Of a DNA stretch of 64,000 nt, positions 47,935-59,955 are shown one piece after another; the first letter of the stretch is position 1, and every line of letters begins with the position of its first letter. Made by a program: the position numbers and the translations under genes. The notes under the pieces are model-generated. The model saw only the letters and a program-made list of their open reading frames with translations, made no database searches and was not told the DNA's origin. The DNA is from Apricaphanius iberus. Lineage: Eukaryota > Chordata > Actinopteri > Cyprinodontiformes > Aphaniidae. Where the stretch lies: assembly GCA_028564705.1 (NCBI GenBank), contig JAPXFQ010002690.1, positions 1,270,501 through 1,334,500 of the forward strand, given 5' to 3'.

Positions 47935-49120
47935 TTGCCTTGTTCCAGTTCCAAAGAAAAATCACCCATCAGTCATCAGTCACTATAGACCTGTTACATT
48001 GACATCCAACATCATGAAAGTCCTGGAGAGACTCCTGTTGCCCCACCTGAGTAAGCAGACTAGAACATATCAGGACATGCTGCAGTTTGCTTGTTCTTGC
48101 CATCAGCAACCTGCTTCAACCAACTCACTGTCATCTGGACAAAGCAGACAGCACTGAGAGAATCATGTGTTTTTATTCTTTTTTTTCAGTGCATTTAACA
48201 TAATTCAGCCTGATTTACTTTGTGAGAAACTCCCAAAGAGACAGGTATTAGGCATCAGCAATCACCTCGATCCATGACTACCTGACAAAGACCACAGTTT
48301 GTAAAATTGAGGAATTGTGTGTCAAACCAGGTGTTCAGCAGCACAGGAGAACCACCAGGGACTGTACTCTCATTTCTTTTCATTCTGTACAACTCAGACT
48401 TCCAGTATAAGACAGAGACCTGTCATCTGCAGAAATACTCAGACGACTCTGCAATTGTTGGGTGTATCAGAAATGGAGAAGAAGCTGAATACAGAGAACT
48501 GGTGGACCGCTTTGTGGCATGGTGTGGAAACAATCATCTTACCTTGAATGTGAACAAAACAAAAGAGATGATTGTAGATTTTAGAAGAAACAGGGAGAAG
48601 TCAAAGACCATCTCCATCACGGGAGAAGAAGTGGAGGTGGTTGAATAAATACGTCAGAGTTCACCTGGACAACAGAAAAGAAGAGACAGAGCAGACTGGA
48701 CTTGCTGAGTTTAGGTCCTTCAAGGTTTGAAGCAAGATGCTGCACATCTTCTACAAGTCTGTTGTGGAGAATGTCATCTCTTTGTCCATCATCTGTTGGG
48801 GTAGCAGCATCAGAGCCAGGGACTTAAAAAGGCTCAACAACCTGATGAAGCAGGCTGGTTCTGTTTTTGGTACTAGTGTGGACACAGGAGCTTATGATGC
48901 AAACAAGAATTCTTCATAAAGTAAAATAAAAATGTATGAACAACCCTGAGCATCCTATACTATAGGAGGCTTCTTCCGTTTTACTGTAACACAGACCACT
49001 ACGGGAAATCCTTCCTGCCCACAGCCATAATGATCTACAACAGCTCCTTGAAGAATTAATTAATTAGTATGAACTACAACAACACTTAATTTCTCTCTGG
49101 GATCAGTAACGTATTTTTGA
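47935..49120 (+). mobile_element. L2/CR1-clade (Maui-like) LINE fragment
   Basis: Decayed reverse transcriptase read on the plus strand: HYRPVTLTSNIMKVLERLLL, then (48307-48648) STGEPPGTVLSFLFILYNSD and LQKYSDDSAIVG. In the latter the catalytic Y/F-ADD is replaced by YSDD, the form usual in this teleost family. Then FVAWCGNNHLTLNVNKTKEM and ICWGSSIRARDLKRLNNL. It ends near AATTTCTCTCTGGGATCAGT, a typical 3' tail. Multiple frameshifts; no endonuclease domain remains. Confidence 0.85.
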
Positions 49121-50513
49121 ATTTGTATGTACTTTCTTCAAACATTTGTATGTTTGCAAGCTAATTTCTTTAGTTGGCTTTTTATAAACAGTTGACATGG
49201 ATACATCTAGAGGGTAACTTTTTTTATAGTATAATGTAAATGCCCGTTTTTATGTTATTATGTTAGGTTTGCCTTTACATTCCCATGGTGTTTCTCTGAA
49301 GAGTACAAAAAAACAAAAACAAACAACACAAGATACAAAAAAAAAATACCCAAGACCAGATGAGAGACTCCACAGTAGCACAAAGGTCAAATCCAGCGGG
49401 GGTTTAAGAAACTAACCCTCTGCTCTCCCAGCGCACACTATTGACTAGCGCACTGACCCAGAGAAACACCAAGCTCTATTGTCCAGGCCTGGGAGTGGGG
49501 AGTTAGTGTGTAAACGCTTTAGCTTTGCTGCAGAGGCACACAAAACACACTTTACCTGCATCCCAAACTGCATGACGGTAACACATTTCAGCAAAGCCAC
49601 ATGCATGCTCCCTTATGATAAACGCTTACTTGTGTTGCCTTAGCTCCTTCATCAAGTCTCACATACAGACGACAAATCCCACATGCTCAGATGCAGACAT
49701 GCATTTTTTTTTTCTTTCCCTCACAGCTGTGTTCAGATATCAAACAGGGCTCCCTGAGCGAGAAAAAAACACGCTGACGAGGAGAGACTAGCTGGTTTCA
49801 GAGGGCTCCAGTATGTACACACAAACATGTAGATGTACTGTAAACGCTTGCACAAGTTCTGCAGGTTCAGGCTGCTGCTTACTACAAAGACCCACATGGA
49901 CTTCTTTCCTTGGGGAAAGTTACTCTGAAATGTTAGAAAAAGACCCAAATGAGAAATCAGAGCTAAGCTGAAAAGGGTTCACCAAAATAAGCGTAGTTTT
50001 TTGGTACAGATGTTTGAATGACTCTAATTTTTAGGAATGGTGGGGCATGAAATGGATGCTTCCAATGGATACAAGTGGAAGCACCAAGAATTAATGCCAC
50101 TTTATTTTGGCCGTGTTGGTGGATAAAATAACGTATGGTGACTCAAAGAGGCATTCAAGGATACAGCTGATAGTGCTCTTAGATTTGACACCACCAGCTT
50201 TTTGCTACCTTCTTTTTGAAACCAACTTCTCAGATCCTAGTTTAAACATGGCTAACGTCACCGTAAACAAAAGCGGGAATAAAGCCTGCTTATTTTTAGG
50301 ACGCTGCGATCAATAAGAGTCAGGAGGTGTCAGCCAATGAGGCCTGCAAAGCAGTGAGTCAGTCAGCCTGCCAGCGATGGAGCCGATCACCCTGAGTGCA
50401 AGCTGCCAGCCCATATTCTGAGTCCTTTGCATATTTGTCGTGTCGGGGGAATCTAAACTGCACCCAGTAAAAACACATCTGGTTTAAAAATAAAAGACGG
50501 GCTGCTGAGTGAT

Positions 50514-50537
50514 TGTGTGTGTGTATGTGTGTGTGTG
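50514..50537. repeat. (GT)n microsatellite
   Basis: Short GT run with one TA interruption. Confidence 0.9.
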
Positions 50538-51096
50538 GCAGAGCTTGCAGAAGTTGGACCGCTGCCTTGTTTTCAAACAGGCGTGCAGCCAGAGAGGTTG
50601 TGCAGCACTGAAGGATGCCATGGCAAACAGAATGACTGTTCCCAGCCAGGCGCGTTTACTGGGTACGCTTTGATATGCGAGGCTGGCGAGCGGCCGGGCT
50701 GGGGATGCAACTATTCTCAGGTGAACCTGGGAAATGCTCTACTTGTACAAAAAAATTTCTAAAAACATTCATTTTTTCCCCCTGAAATCATTACCTACAA
50801 TAATTAGTGCCCACCAGACAGGCGCTGAGGATATACCTCTACTGCAACCAAAGAAACGGTTGAGAAACAGGAGCTGCAACTGTAGGAGGAGCCGCTGCTC
50901 TGTGAGATGTTTAATTAGGCAAGAAGGATGTTTATATGGAAGCTAGGTGTCAAAATAACATCCACAGGAATGCGTAACAAGGGTGCAACAAGGCAGACTG
51001 TTACTTTATCAACTGTCATCGGCCTGAATGTTATAGCTGTTCAATAAGAAATATGCACAATTAGGGTTTATACACATTTTCCAAAGTAAAAGTGCA

Positions 51097-51124
51097 TGAT
51101 GGATGGATGGATGGATGGATGGAT
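51097..51124. repeat. (GATG)n tetranucleotide repeat
   Basis: Seven units of GATG/GGAT. Confidence 0.93.
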
Positions 51125-54040
51125 TTTGTCATGTGGACAATAGGACAAAAAATAAAGTCCTTAGAAATATTTTATCCATACGGTTTTCTTTTTTCATATT
51201 TATATCCTAGTGGGTGGCAACAATGCAGCACTGCATTCCAGTGGAGTAAAAGTTTTGAATGAAAACATTAAATGATAAACAGGAAAAAAGCAGCCAAACA
51301 TGAAAAGAAAAAAAAAAGATTAACTGAAGAGCTTTCGAAGCAGTTGGGCGGTTCCCATCTTTCTGTTGAACCACATGTAGTATTTACACATTGATATACT
51401 GCACTGCAAAGTTAGTCAGTCTGGCATAAAGCTTCATTCACGATGACTGTTATTGGTGAAAAGAGTAATGATGTGTTCTGTGACTCCCGGCCAGGAGAGA
51501 TGCTGCGATGTTAAACGCCGGTTGGAATGAAGTCATTTGGCCTAGTGCCTGTTTCCATCTGTGGGCAGAGGAAACCGTTAGCCAGCCACTGCCTTTTCCC
51601 ACACATCGTATCGCTCTCTCTTTTTCTCCTTGCAAGTTTAGAAAGAAAACATTGACCAAAAGGAGGCATTATATAAATAAGATAAACTTTCACATATACT
51701 CTCCTCATCCTGGATGTCCCTACCAGCAGCCATCGACAAATATTGACGAGCCTTGTATTGTTGTAAGGAAATTGGCAGTTTGTGACAAAGACCTCTAACT
51801 TGGAGGGAGCAGGTTACCTTGTTCCAGATGTTAACATCAGACTAACAAGAACTGACTTTGAGCATGTCAGATTTAGATTCAACAGTAAAATACTCGCATG
51901 TTTCATTAAGGTCATTCCAGCATAATCGATGAAAAACACAGGTGATAACCCAAGAACTTTAAATAATACAACCTATTTAATATGGCTATGCCTTGTGATC
52001 ATGTTCATAAATTTCAAATGACAAAAAGAAAGGTGGACTCCTGTCTACACTAGGGGAAAAAAGAGACTTTGTGCAAGGAATGCAAACACAGCAAAGGACC
52101 AGGCCCCCGTCATCAGCTGTAAAGGATGTCTCCCCGTATAAGCAGATAGAAAGAAAGGTCTACCAGCTCTACCAGATGAAGATCCCAGATACAAGTAGTT
52201 GAAATGGGGAAGCCAGCAAATTATGGAGGCAGTGGAAGGAGATCTATCGTTTAAGGCATCAAACTTGTTTTCATTCCGTACCACATGTCCTACAAGGGCC
52301 AGCTGTGGCAGTGTGTTGATAAAGCTACCCGTTAACAGAATGCATTTATTGTATACTTCTTTAAATAAATAATATTCAACATATTTTCAGTTTCAATGTA
52401 ATCTGGCACTAATAGTTAAAGAATGTGGCCTTCAGTTTGACACATGTGGGCAGCTAATGCTGTACCTCTGTGAGGTTGTCTACAAGACATATTGGGCTTG
52501 TTTGCACCGTGTGAATTTTAGGATAATTTCACCAGACTTTCCTCTATCAGGGTAAATCTGTTGGTCAGCTCCTGACAGTTGTCGTGTCTTCATGCGAAAT
52601 TGGACCTTTAAGGAATCAGCTAAGACGTCCACATCTCACAACCATTTCGGCAGTGTGGCATCAACACAAAGAGGTGCCCTCAGCAGAAGACAATAACAAG
52701 AGGTTGACATGGAAGAAGAAGGGATGATTATCATGTTTCTGTTTGCCATGTTGTTATGAACTGCCTCAACAGTAACTCTTCTAGTTTCACAAAGCCAGTT
52801 GTTTTCAGACGTCGGCTCACTTCCCTCTGAGTTACAACCAATCAGCTTGAGTTAACCACAGCGACTCTACTGGGCCATTTCCAAGTACATACCCCAAGAA
52901 TGAGACTTGGTTGGTTCCTGAAATGGCCCCGAAAACGGCCCTGTTGGCCTGGCCTGGTGGAGTGTAGACAAGCAAATACCTGAAAGATCTGATCAAATTA
53001 CCCTGAAATACTAAAAATGGAAATATGCCTTTTCTATTGGAAAGTGGGAGGAGGCACAGAGGGAGTCCTAGAGGTCACAGAGTACTACATCATCATTTTC
53101 ATCATTTGGTGTTGGGGCTGAGAGATCTGTGACATACCACTGAAAGGTATTTAAACAGTGGATACAATGACAGAAACAGGGTTATAAAACCTTGGTATAC
53201 GTTGATACCTGTTATTGGACCATAAGATGCATATGCACATGGTTTAGTCTTCTTATTTGGCAGGAATATGTAAGATTCTTGCTTTGGTGTTAGCAAAACT
53301 TAACATAATAGAACATATGTCACCCCAGCTTTAAAATGGATGTTGAGGCTAAACACAACTTTGCAGTACAGCTGGGGTTGAAGGGTGTGACAACACATAT
53401 ATACACTACACATAAACCAAGCTAAATATGTTGCTTTAGATTTCAGTTTGGAGCAGCAGCGTCTACAAATGACGGATCATTTTTCCGAGACTAAGTGAGA
53501 GTAATACCAGTTATCTGTCGACCAGGTGATGCATTATCCCCTGAAACAAATTGTTTGAACCACAGAGATGTGATGTGTGAATTTGTCTGTCACCAATGAA
53601 CCAAAATGATCCCAAAATCAAAGTTTGGTTTGGAGCAGGTTGAGTATAGTGAAAATTAATGGGTTGTGATAAATGTTGAAATAGTTTAGGCCCAAATCAA
53701 CAATTAAGGAAGGTTACAGGCACATATAGCTCCAAAGTGGAGAAATATTCTATAGTTGTGTATGTGTGGAAAAAGTGCCATTTGGGCTTTAAATAGCATA
53801 TCTCTTTTGGGACCCATTTACAAAGACTCCACTTAGCTCATTTCATCTGATCTACCACAAAAACATTATAGTTCAGTGCTCAAGAGGATATAATTATTGT
53901 GCGACAGCCGTTTTCAGAGAAGTTTATATTCCGTTTAAGCTGCAGAGTTTGTCAGACAAGTACCCGTTATGCTGACCAAATAATCCCAGGAAGACCTTTT
54001 ACAGTCTCAGCCTCATTAAGTTTTATGCACCATTGCTCCA

Positions 54041-54067
54041 CAGAGATGGACAGAGATGGACAGAGAG
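54041..54067. repeat. Short tandem repeat (GGACAGAGAT)n
   Basis: Two and a half copies of a 10-bp unit. Confidence 0.75.
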
Positions 54068-54646
54068 CAGATGTCTGACATGGTGTCATATAAAGCTTAC
54101 CGATATGCAGAACCTTCTGTGCAGAAACCACACTCCGCCCCAAATACTGAGCCCTCTTGTGTCTGAATAGCCACCATCAACAACAGTGCAATCATGCACC
54201 AGTACAATAAGCGTTGAAACACCCACGGTATACCCCCACGGGTTCATCAAAGCATACTGAAACAAGTTATGATACTTCTAGTATTGCTTTAACAGTTTTT
54301 TTGGGGGGTGGGTTTGTTCGGAAGGACATTTTTGACTCAGCGTTACCAGGCCTGTGATATCGAACTGGGGCTGCTAATTCACCACATGAAGCTCCATTAA
54401 ACTGACTTAACTTAAAGTAATGACGAGCAATCACTGGCCTCCTTTCTATGCTTCACTTTTATGAATCGGGTCCCGCTTTCAAATTTCTACACTGCCTTTT
54501 ACTACTTTTGCCATTAAATTTTATCTGTCTGCACCTTTCAACTGCCCTGTGTTCAAAGCTTGGGCTCAAACTACTGTTATTACTGTGGCACTGGCCGTAT
54601 TGTAACACCAAACAACTTTGTTTGAAAGTGCAGAGAAGTAGCCTAC

Positions 54647-54721
54647 CTTAATCAGAACCACGTCCACTGCTCGCTCCCCTTTGGCACAGAGACTATACCT
54701 CCGCTTGTGTCGTTCATACAT
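54647..54721 (-). CDS. akap13: Candidate akap13 alternative first coding exon
   Basis: An ATG at 54721-54719, with A at -3, opens 25 codons (MYERHKRRYSLC, then KGERAVDVVLIK) that run exactly into a consensus donor AAG|GTAGGC at phase 0. The next exon (43478-43532) enters at phase 0. The short basic peptide, including RRYS, looks like protein-coding sequence. The frame stays open upstream of the ATG for at least 147 bases, so this could be an internal exon, but no good acceptor is visible. Human AKAP13 is known to use internal promoters for shorter Lbc/Brx forms. I could not match this peptide to a known isoform. Confidence 0.45.
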
Positions 54722-54930
54722 TTTTCTATAAATATCCAGAGTGGGTTTATTGATCGAAATGTAAAAATCCAGGAGGAACACTCTTGAGGAGAGCTGAAGC
54801 TTTCTGCTAAGCCTCACCTCTGGCTGCCACAGAGGCAGCCTCCTACAAGACTCCAGCTCCAGTCCCACCCTCCCTCCTTTTCATCCCTCCTTCCTTCCCT
54901 CCCTCCCTTCTTTTTTTTCCCCTTGTCCTC
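54722..54930 (-). promoter_or_regulatory. akap13: Possible 5' UTR/promoter of a short akap13 transcript
   Basis: Upstream of the candidate start codon, the minus strand has a purine-rich GGGAGGG/GGAAGG tract (plus-strand pyrimidines at 54868-54925), a GC-richer block and no clear TATA box at a suitable distance. A TATTTATA at about 54725-54732 lies too close to the ATG to be a TATA box. This fits a TATA-less promoter but does not prove one. Confidence 0.3.
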
Positions 54931-55291
54931 TGTCGTCTCTCAACTTCTCCAGACTCTGTCTGACTCATGCCTTTGCTTTCACTCGCTCAGTGAGGCTGTG
55001 AATGCCTCTCTCTTATCGTGTGAAGCAGCCATCAGAAGTACTGCACTGTTACCCTATGACAGATGACAAAAGGCCATTATTGACTTATTTAATGTGATTA
55101 AATCATCCTTGTTCTGTTTCGTGGACAATTATAAAGTCCTGACTTGTTACCAGGCCGACAACAGCCCCCTACCAGACCAAACCAACTTTGCAATTGTTTT
55201 AAAATTAAGATCGATTTTTTAAAGGTTTGATGACCTTTATGTAGTTTCTCAAATAGCTAAATTACATTAGCTTTACATTTGAAAATCTTCC

Positions 55292-55475
55292 TAAAGGGAT
55301 ATTCCATGCCTAAATTAAATTTTGTCTGTTGCATTATTCCCCAGAGTTAGATAAGTGAGAAAACGTATTTTGTAACCAGCCCAGTCATTCTTCTAATCTG
55401 GCAGCAGCCCATTTGCTTTAGCTTAGCATAAACAATGTAAATGAATTGTAACAACTAGCATTTTGTGTGCAAAAG
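55292..55475. mobile_element. MITE, second copy, right end lost
   Basis: Begins TAAAGGGATATTCCATGCC and shares CCCCAGAGTTAGATAA and CTTTAGCTTAGCATAA with 45295-45489. The right inverted end is not found. Confidence 0.68.
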
Positions 55476-56189
55476 TCATGTAAATTACGCAATAATTATC
55501 CTAATTATTCCTCGTGACCTTAATAATCATATAAATTGCAATTGAAAATAATAACCAACATGATGGAATTACAGGATCGGGATTACATTACGACAAAGTG
55601 CAAGCTACCACTTTTGGCAAAAGGAAATGATGTAGTGCCGGCAAAAGACACCTGCTTCCATCAAAACAAATACTTTTTTTTAGAGCTTTTTTAATTTTTT
55701 TGCTTCATGTTATAATGGTGGGTTCCAGTTGTGCTCAGAAGTAGAAAATTATGACTTCCGAAAGGGAAAAATCAACTGGAACCCTCTCTAATGTTGGACT
55801 TCGCACTCAGAAAGTCCGAGTTTTTTTGTTTGTTTGTTTTTTGGCTCAAGCTTTGACTTTCAATATGGATGCTCCTTATATCAACAACAGTAGCTGTTGT
55901 CTATTCTATAAGACACACTAGTAAGAATGCGTCTAATATCCATTTTACCTGTAGAGCCTGCAGATCTAATATTAACAAATAAAAAGGGTGTTTTATATGG
56001 AAAGTACATCTTAAAAGTATGTTTGTCAGAGGTAGTACAACTACAGCTAACTGGGCAATGTCATGTTGGAATCCAGACTCATCCAAGAACGTTAACTGGA
56101 ATGATGATTACTCGGGTGTGACATCAAACCCAGACCCGAGTTCAGACTTCTGACGTAAATAGAACTTATGAGTCCTATGCAATAAAAGG

Positions 56190-56380
56190 GTTGTGACAAC
56201 AAGCTGAAGATAAATAACAAAATGATCTTTCACAGAATTCCATCTAAAGGGCAACCAAGAAGAGAATGGCTTGCTGCCCTGGGAATTTCTCCAACAGCAC
56301 CTGCAATAAAATTATCATTATGTGGTTTGCAAGGAGCATTTGACACCAGAGGACAATGAAGAAAAAAACAATATTCTACC
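56190..56380 (+). mobile_element. THAP zinc-finger-like fragment, frame-shifted
   Basis: The plus strand reads FHRIPSKGQPRREWLAALG, like the central FHRFPxxxxxRxxW part of THAP domains. After a frameshift comes YVVCKEH, like the closing C-x2-H-F zinc-ligand block. The N-terminal Cys pair is not clear. It is probably from a P-element-like or other THAP-bearing transposon rather than a host gene, because of the frameshift and the adjacent retrotransposon. Confidence 0.5.
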
Positions 56381-56689
56381 AAAAAGACGGCACTGTGTCT
56401 AAAGAATATGGCAGTCCCATCCTTTTTTTGTGCAGATTATAAATGAGGTACATCATCAATAGCTGTAATAGTTCCTAAGAGATGGGACTCAAACATAATA
56501 GTTAACCGAAGGGCGAACGATCCTGATCCAGAGGGATCCCACCAAAGATGCAGTCCAATCCAACTATCGCCCAATAACCTGGATGGCATGGATCATTACA
56601 TAAGCAAAGCACAGAAGGCATTAGTAGAGATACCAGAGGTGCTAAACACCAGCTCCTGGTTGACAGAACATTTGCCCAAGAGTGCAAAT

Positions 56690-57060
56690 CAGGAAAGACC
56701 AACCTGTGCACTTACAAGAAAGCCTACGACTCGATGCCCCACACACGGATCAACGAATGACTGAAGCTGCACAACATCAACAGGACTTTTAGAACAGTCA
56801 TTGGGAACCCGATGAGATTGTAGAGAACCACCCCTGAGGCCAATGGCAAGTCACTTGCACTAGTGTCCATCAAATGTGGCATATACCAAGGTGATGCTCT
56901 TTCCCCACTGCTGTTCTGCATAATCAACAAGACTGGCTATGGTTACCGCCTCAAGAACAGATCTATGGTCAGCCACCTCCTCTATATGGCTGACATCAAG
57001 CTGTATGCCAAGAGCGAACGGGACATTGATTCCCTGATCCACACCACCAAGTTTAATTAA
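56690..57060 (+). mobile_element. R4/Dong-type (Rex6-like) LINE reverse transcriptase fragment
   Basis: The plus strand shows YKKAYDSMPHTRIN, IKCGIYQGDALSPLLFC, then INKTGYGYRLKN and LLYMADIKLYAKSERDIDSL. These are the palm blocks of R2/R4-superclade reverse transcriptases, with the catalytic YMDD changed to YMAD and a deletion after LLFC. In-frame stops show it is dead. Confidence 0.82.
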
Positions 57061-58184
57061 AAGCTACTGTTAAAATTTACTGCAGTTTTTCAAAATTATA
57101 AATCAATGACAAAAAAAGACAAGTTCTAAGTAACATGAATGTAACTGTAACAACCAGTGTATTCATTTTTTAGGTTTAGTCATATTTATTTTAAAGGTTT
57201 AAACCAAAGCAATGTATTTCCGTGTAAATGCCTAAGGTCCTTCCACTGCTGCTTTAGAAACCTTTTTGCTTCTTTATTTTGTTCACAAATCATAGTTAAG
57301 AATCTCAACAAATAGCAGCAACATGTTCTAGCAACCACTATACCCAAAACAGCTGTCTGTGCAAAACACACATGGCCTTTGGGTGCACCGCCCATCCATT
57401 CCTTGTACATGTGTCGAAACTTTCTTTTCTTTTTTTTATAAACGGCCTGCAGGGTCTGCTGCTGTTCACAGACTGGCTTGGTCCAACTCCAGCTGTGCAT
57501 TACTTCTTTCCGAGGAGAACCGTTTTTATAACCTGCAATTCTAGGTATATAAAACAACATACATTACAGCTTTAATTGCTGTTCTGCAATATGGGGAAAT
57601 CAGGTTACTTGCTTATGCCTACACTAGTCTAGACTTGCTGGGCATACTGCAGGTTGAGAGTAGTTAGAGACTGCTGTGTTTTTCCTTTATATCTCCCTTC
57701 TTCCTATTTGACAGAATAAAACAACATAACAGAAGACAATGATTATCCTCTGGAACAATGTTTCAACAGATGTGTCCAAGTGTCTAAGTGTTGACTATCA
57801 AGCAAATGTCTGGCACCGATCTTAAACCCTAATGAGGCCGACGGTGCAGGACGAATGCAGACGTGGTCTTAAAGGGTGTGTTTGTAGTGAAAGCTGACCC
57901 TGAAGGCATCATGAAGCTGACAGACATCATTTATGAGGAATTCATGGCCTTTACTCGAAAAGGAGGAGCTATAGTACGAGATACAGTTTTTGAAAGATTA
58001 GAGAAAGATAGAAATGATTCTTACTTTCGGGGAAAGTCCTGTTTTATTATTCCTCCTGACATTTTCCTGCACATCCAGTAAAATAGGTTTGTTATATATT
58101 CAGGAATTATGAGTAACACATAAAACTAAGAACACTGTTAAAAAACAGAATTCGTTCAAAGACATAAAACTAAACTATGAGTAT

Positions 58185-58350
58185 GAGGTACCAGGCCCTT
58201 TGATGCGGGCTATTAGATCCCGGTATGACCGATGTCAGAGTTTGGGTCCGGTGAGAGTTTGACTCAATGTTGCCCTTTGTCACCGATCCTGTTCATATCA
58301 TTTATGGACAGGATTTCTAGGCGCAGCCAAGGTGTTGAGGGGAAGCTTTG
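58185..58350 (+). mobile_element. Rex3-like (RTE-type) LINE reverse transcriptase fragment
   Basis: DNA phrases such as GTGAGAGTTTGACTCAATGT, TGCCCTTTGTCACCGATCCT and TTTATGGACAGGATTTCTAG correspond to the LPLSPILF and FMDRISRR blocks of a common teleost LINE. The piece is short and frame-shifted. Confidence 0.6.
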
Positions 58351-58672
58351 CTTCTCACATTCATATAAACAGCAAATGTGCAACATTTTATATATAGCTT
58401 AGAAATATGGTTATTATTCCTGTGGTGGTGTTTTGATGAGCATTTCTTTAGAAGTGGTCACCTTTTTGTTGCATTACATCAAACTGAATTTGAATTAAGC
58501 TATAAAAATACTTTCAGGTTTAATGAGCTTTATGCACAGCCCACTTAGTAGAACTTCCGGTTTGCAATAATCCAGGAAAATTGTTTCCAGGTATCCTACA
58601 TCTGTGGGAAGCTGTGGCAGTAGAGTGCAGCACGGAGGTAAATAGAGGGATTAGATATTACTTTTATTCGAG

Positions 58673-58707
58673 ATGTATAGTATAGCATAGAATAGTATAG
58701 TATAATG
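58673..58707. repeat. (TATAG)n degenerate repeat
   Basis: Six or seven imperfect pentanucleotide units. Confidence 0.85.
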
Positions 58708-59930
58708 GTGATAGATGAAGCGATCATTCAAGTTTCAGCACCAGGAAGCTGACAGCTGAACACTGATATGTTCCTTTGAGCACCTCATCAGCTAAATATA
58801 ATTCAGCCATCAGTTTTCACACAATTATATCAGACCAAAAACTATGAAAGAGATGGATTGTGAATATTAGAAGAGAAAATCTCTTTATCTTTAGCTATTT
58901 CTATCTCAAGCTTGAGGTATCAGCTTTCAGAATCTGTTGGAATTATGCTGATAGCACAAACGGTTGAAGAGTTACGGTAACCTAAAGTATAGAAGCCGAC
59001 ACAGCCACTTTAAGAGGTATATAAGATGGAAATATGGGCCGATCTCTGCTCAGGCAAAAGTATTGAGATCGTGGCTGATCGATCGGTGGGTAGCTGATAC
59101 GTTGTCCTTAGTGTCCTAATCAGAGCAACATTATTATATCAGTCTAGATTTTGATGATGGTACCTCTGAGCTAATGCCTTTAGCCAAAGAATTACCCTCA
59201 TAATTGTGAACAAAGTTGGTTATGTATAGCTTAAAAACCCTTCACTTGCTTGCTTGCAGATATCGCTGTATGTTTGTGGAATATCTGCTGAGCATCGTCA
59301 ACCGTGATGCGCTGAAGGTCTTGAAGAAGGCGAGTTAAAAATTCCATTTTGTCAAGTCTGTGTTGGGACGGCTTTGAACAGGAAATGATGGGGCTGGCTT
59401 ATCGTAACCAGGAAGCGACCATGCATAAAGCCCATTGGTTGGTTACTAATAGGGTTTGGGATTACACTTTGCATTCTGGGAGGTGGCAGACATTCTGGGA
59501 GCGCAACAAACACTAGCCTGTACTAAACATATTAAAGAAGTTCTTTGTACAAAAATCTTAATTCTTGACAATTCAAGTCCCTTTCAGAATAAGCTTTTCA
59601 GAAGAGGGCTCTGTCACTTTTATACAAATCAGCAGTTGTAGACCACGCCCACCCATCTTGTTACTAGGCTATGGGTTTGTAACACATGAGAATCCCTACA
59701 AAAGCGAACTAGGGAGCAGAGTTTGACAGGTGAGGTGTTAATATGTGCAAATTTTGCTTTTTATGATGCAAAAATAATGCACTTTTTGAATCAACAAGCA
59801 CAAGATTTCTGATAGCAAAAATTAGCAAAAAATATAACAAAGAAATGGATGGATGGTTTTTGTTCATGTTTGGTCTGTTTATAGTGGCAGCAGCGACCCA
59901 AATGGCAAGACGAAAAGATGGAAAAATGAA

Positions 59931-59955
59931 CATTTGCATAATACTTCACCTTTAA
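59931..59955. repeat. MITE-like end, inverted relative to 46656
   Basis: CATTTGCATAATACTTCACC followed by TTTA is the inverse of the end at 46656. The body probably extends toward lower coordinates. Confidence 0.45.

Larger units (their letters stand above)
43533..54646 (-). other. akap13: akap13 intron (11.1 kb) between candidate first exon and the 55-nt exon
   Basis: If the candidate exon at 54647-54721 is right, this is its intron, GTAGGC to TCTCCGCAG. It holds simple repeats (43858-43910, 47609-47658, 50514-50537, 51097-51124, 54041-54067), the second copy of a 78-bp duplication, a MITE (45295-45489), a MITE end near 46656 and an L2/Maui-like LINE (47935-49120). The stretches 49130-50280 and 51130-54600 show no gene. 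The stretch 50300-50720 is unique and GC-richer but has no coding evidence. Confidence 0.6.

Noticed and set aside
57186..57560. 124-codon minus-strand open frame
   Set aside because: No known domain found, the start is arbitrary, and it adjoins transposon remnants; it is not supported as an akap13 exon because no splice sites fit.
57863..58081. 72-codon plus-strand open frame
   Set aside because: It reads somewhat like protein (KLTDIIYEEFMAF) but I can place it in no family, and it lies among retrotransposon pieces.
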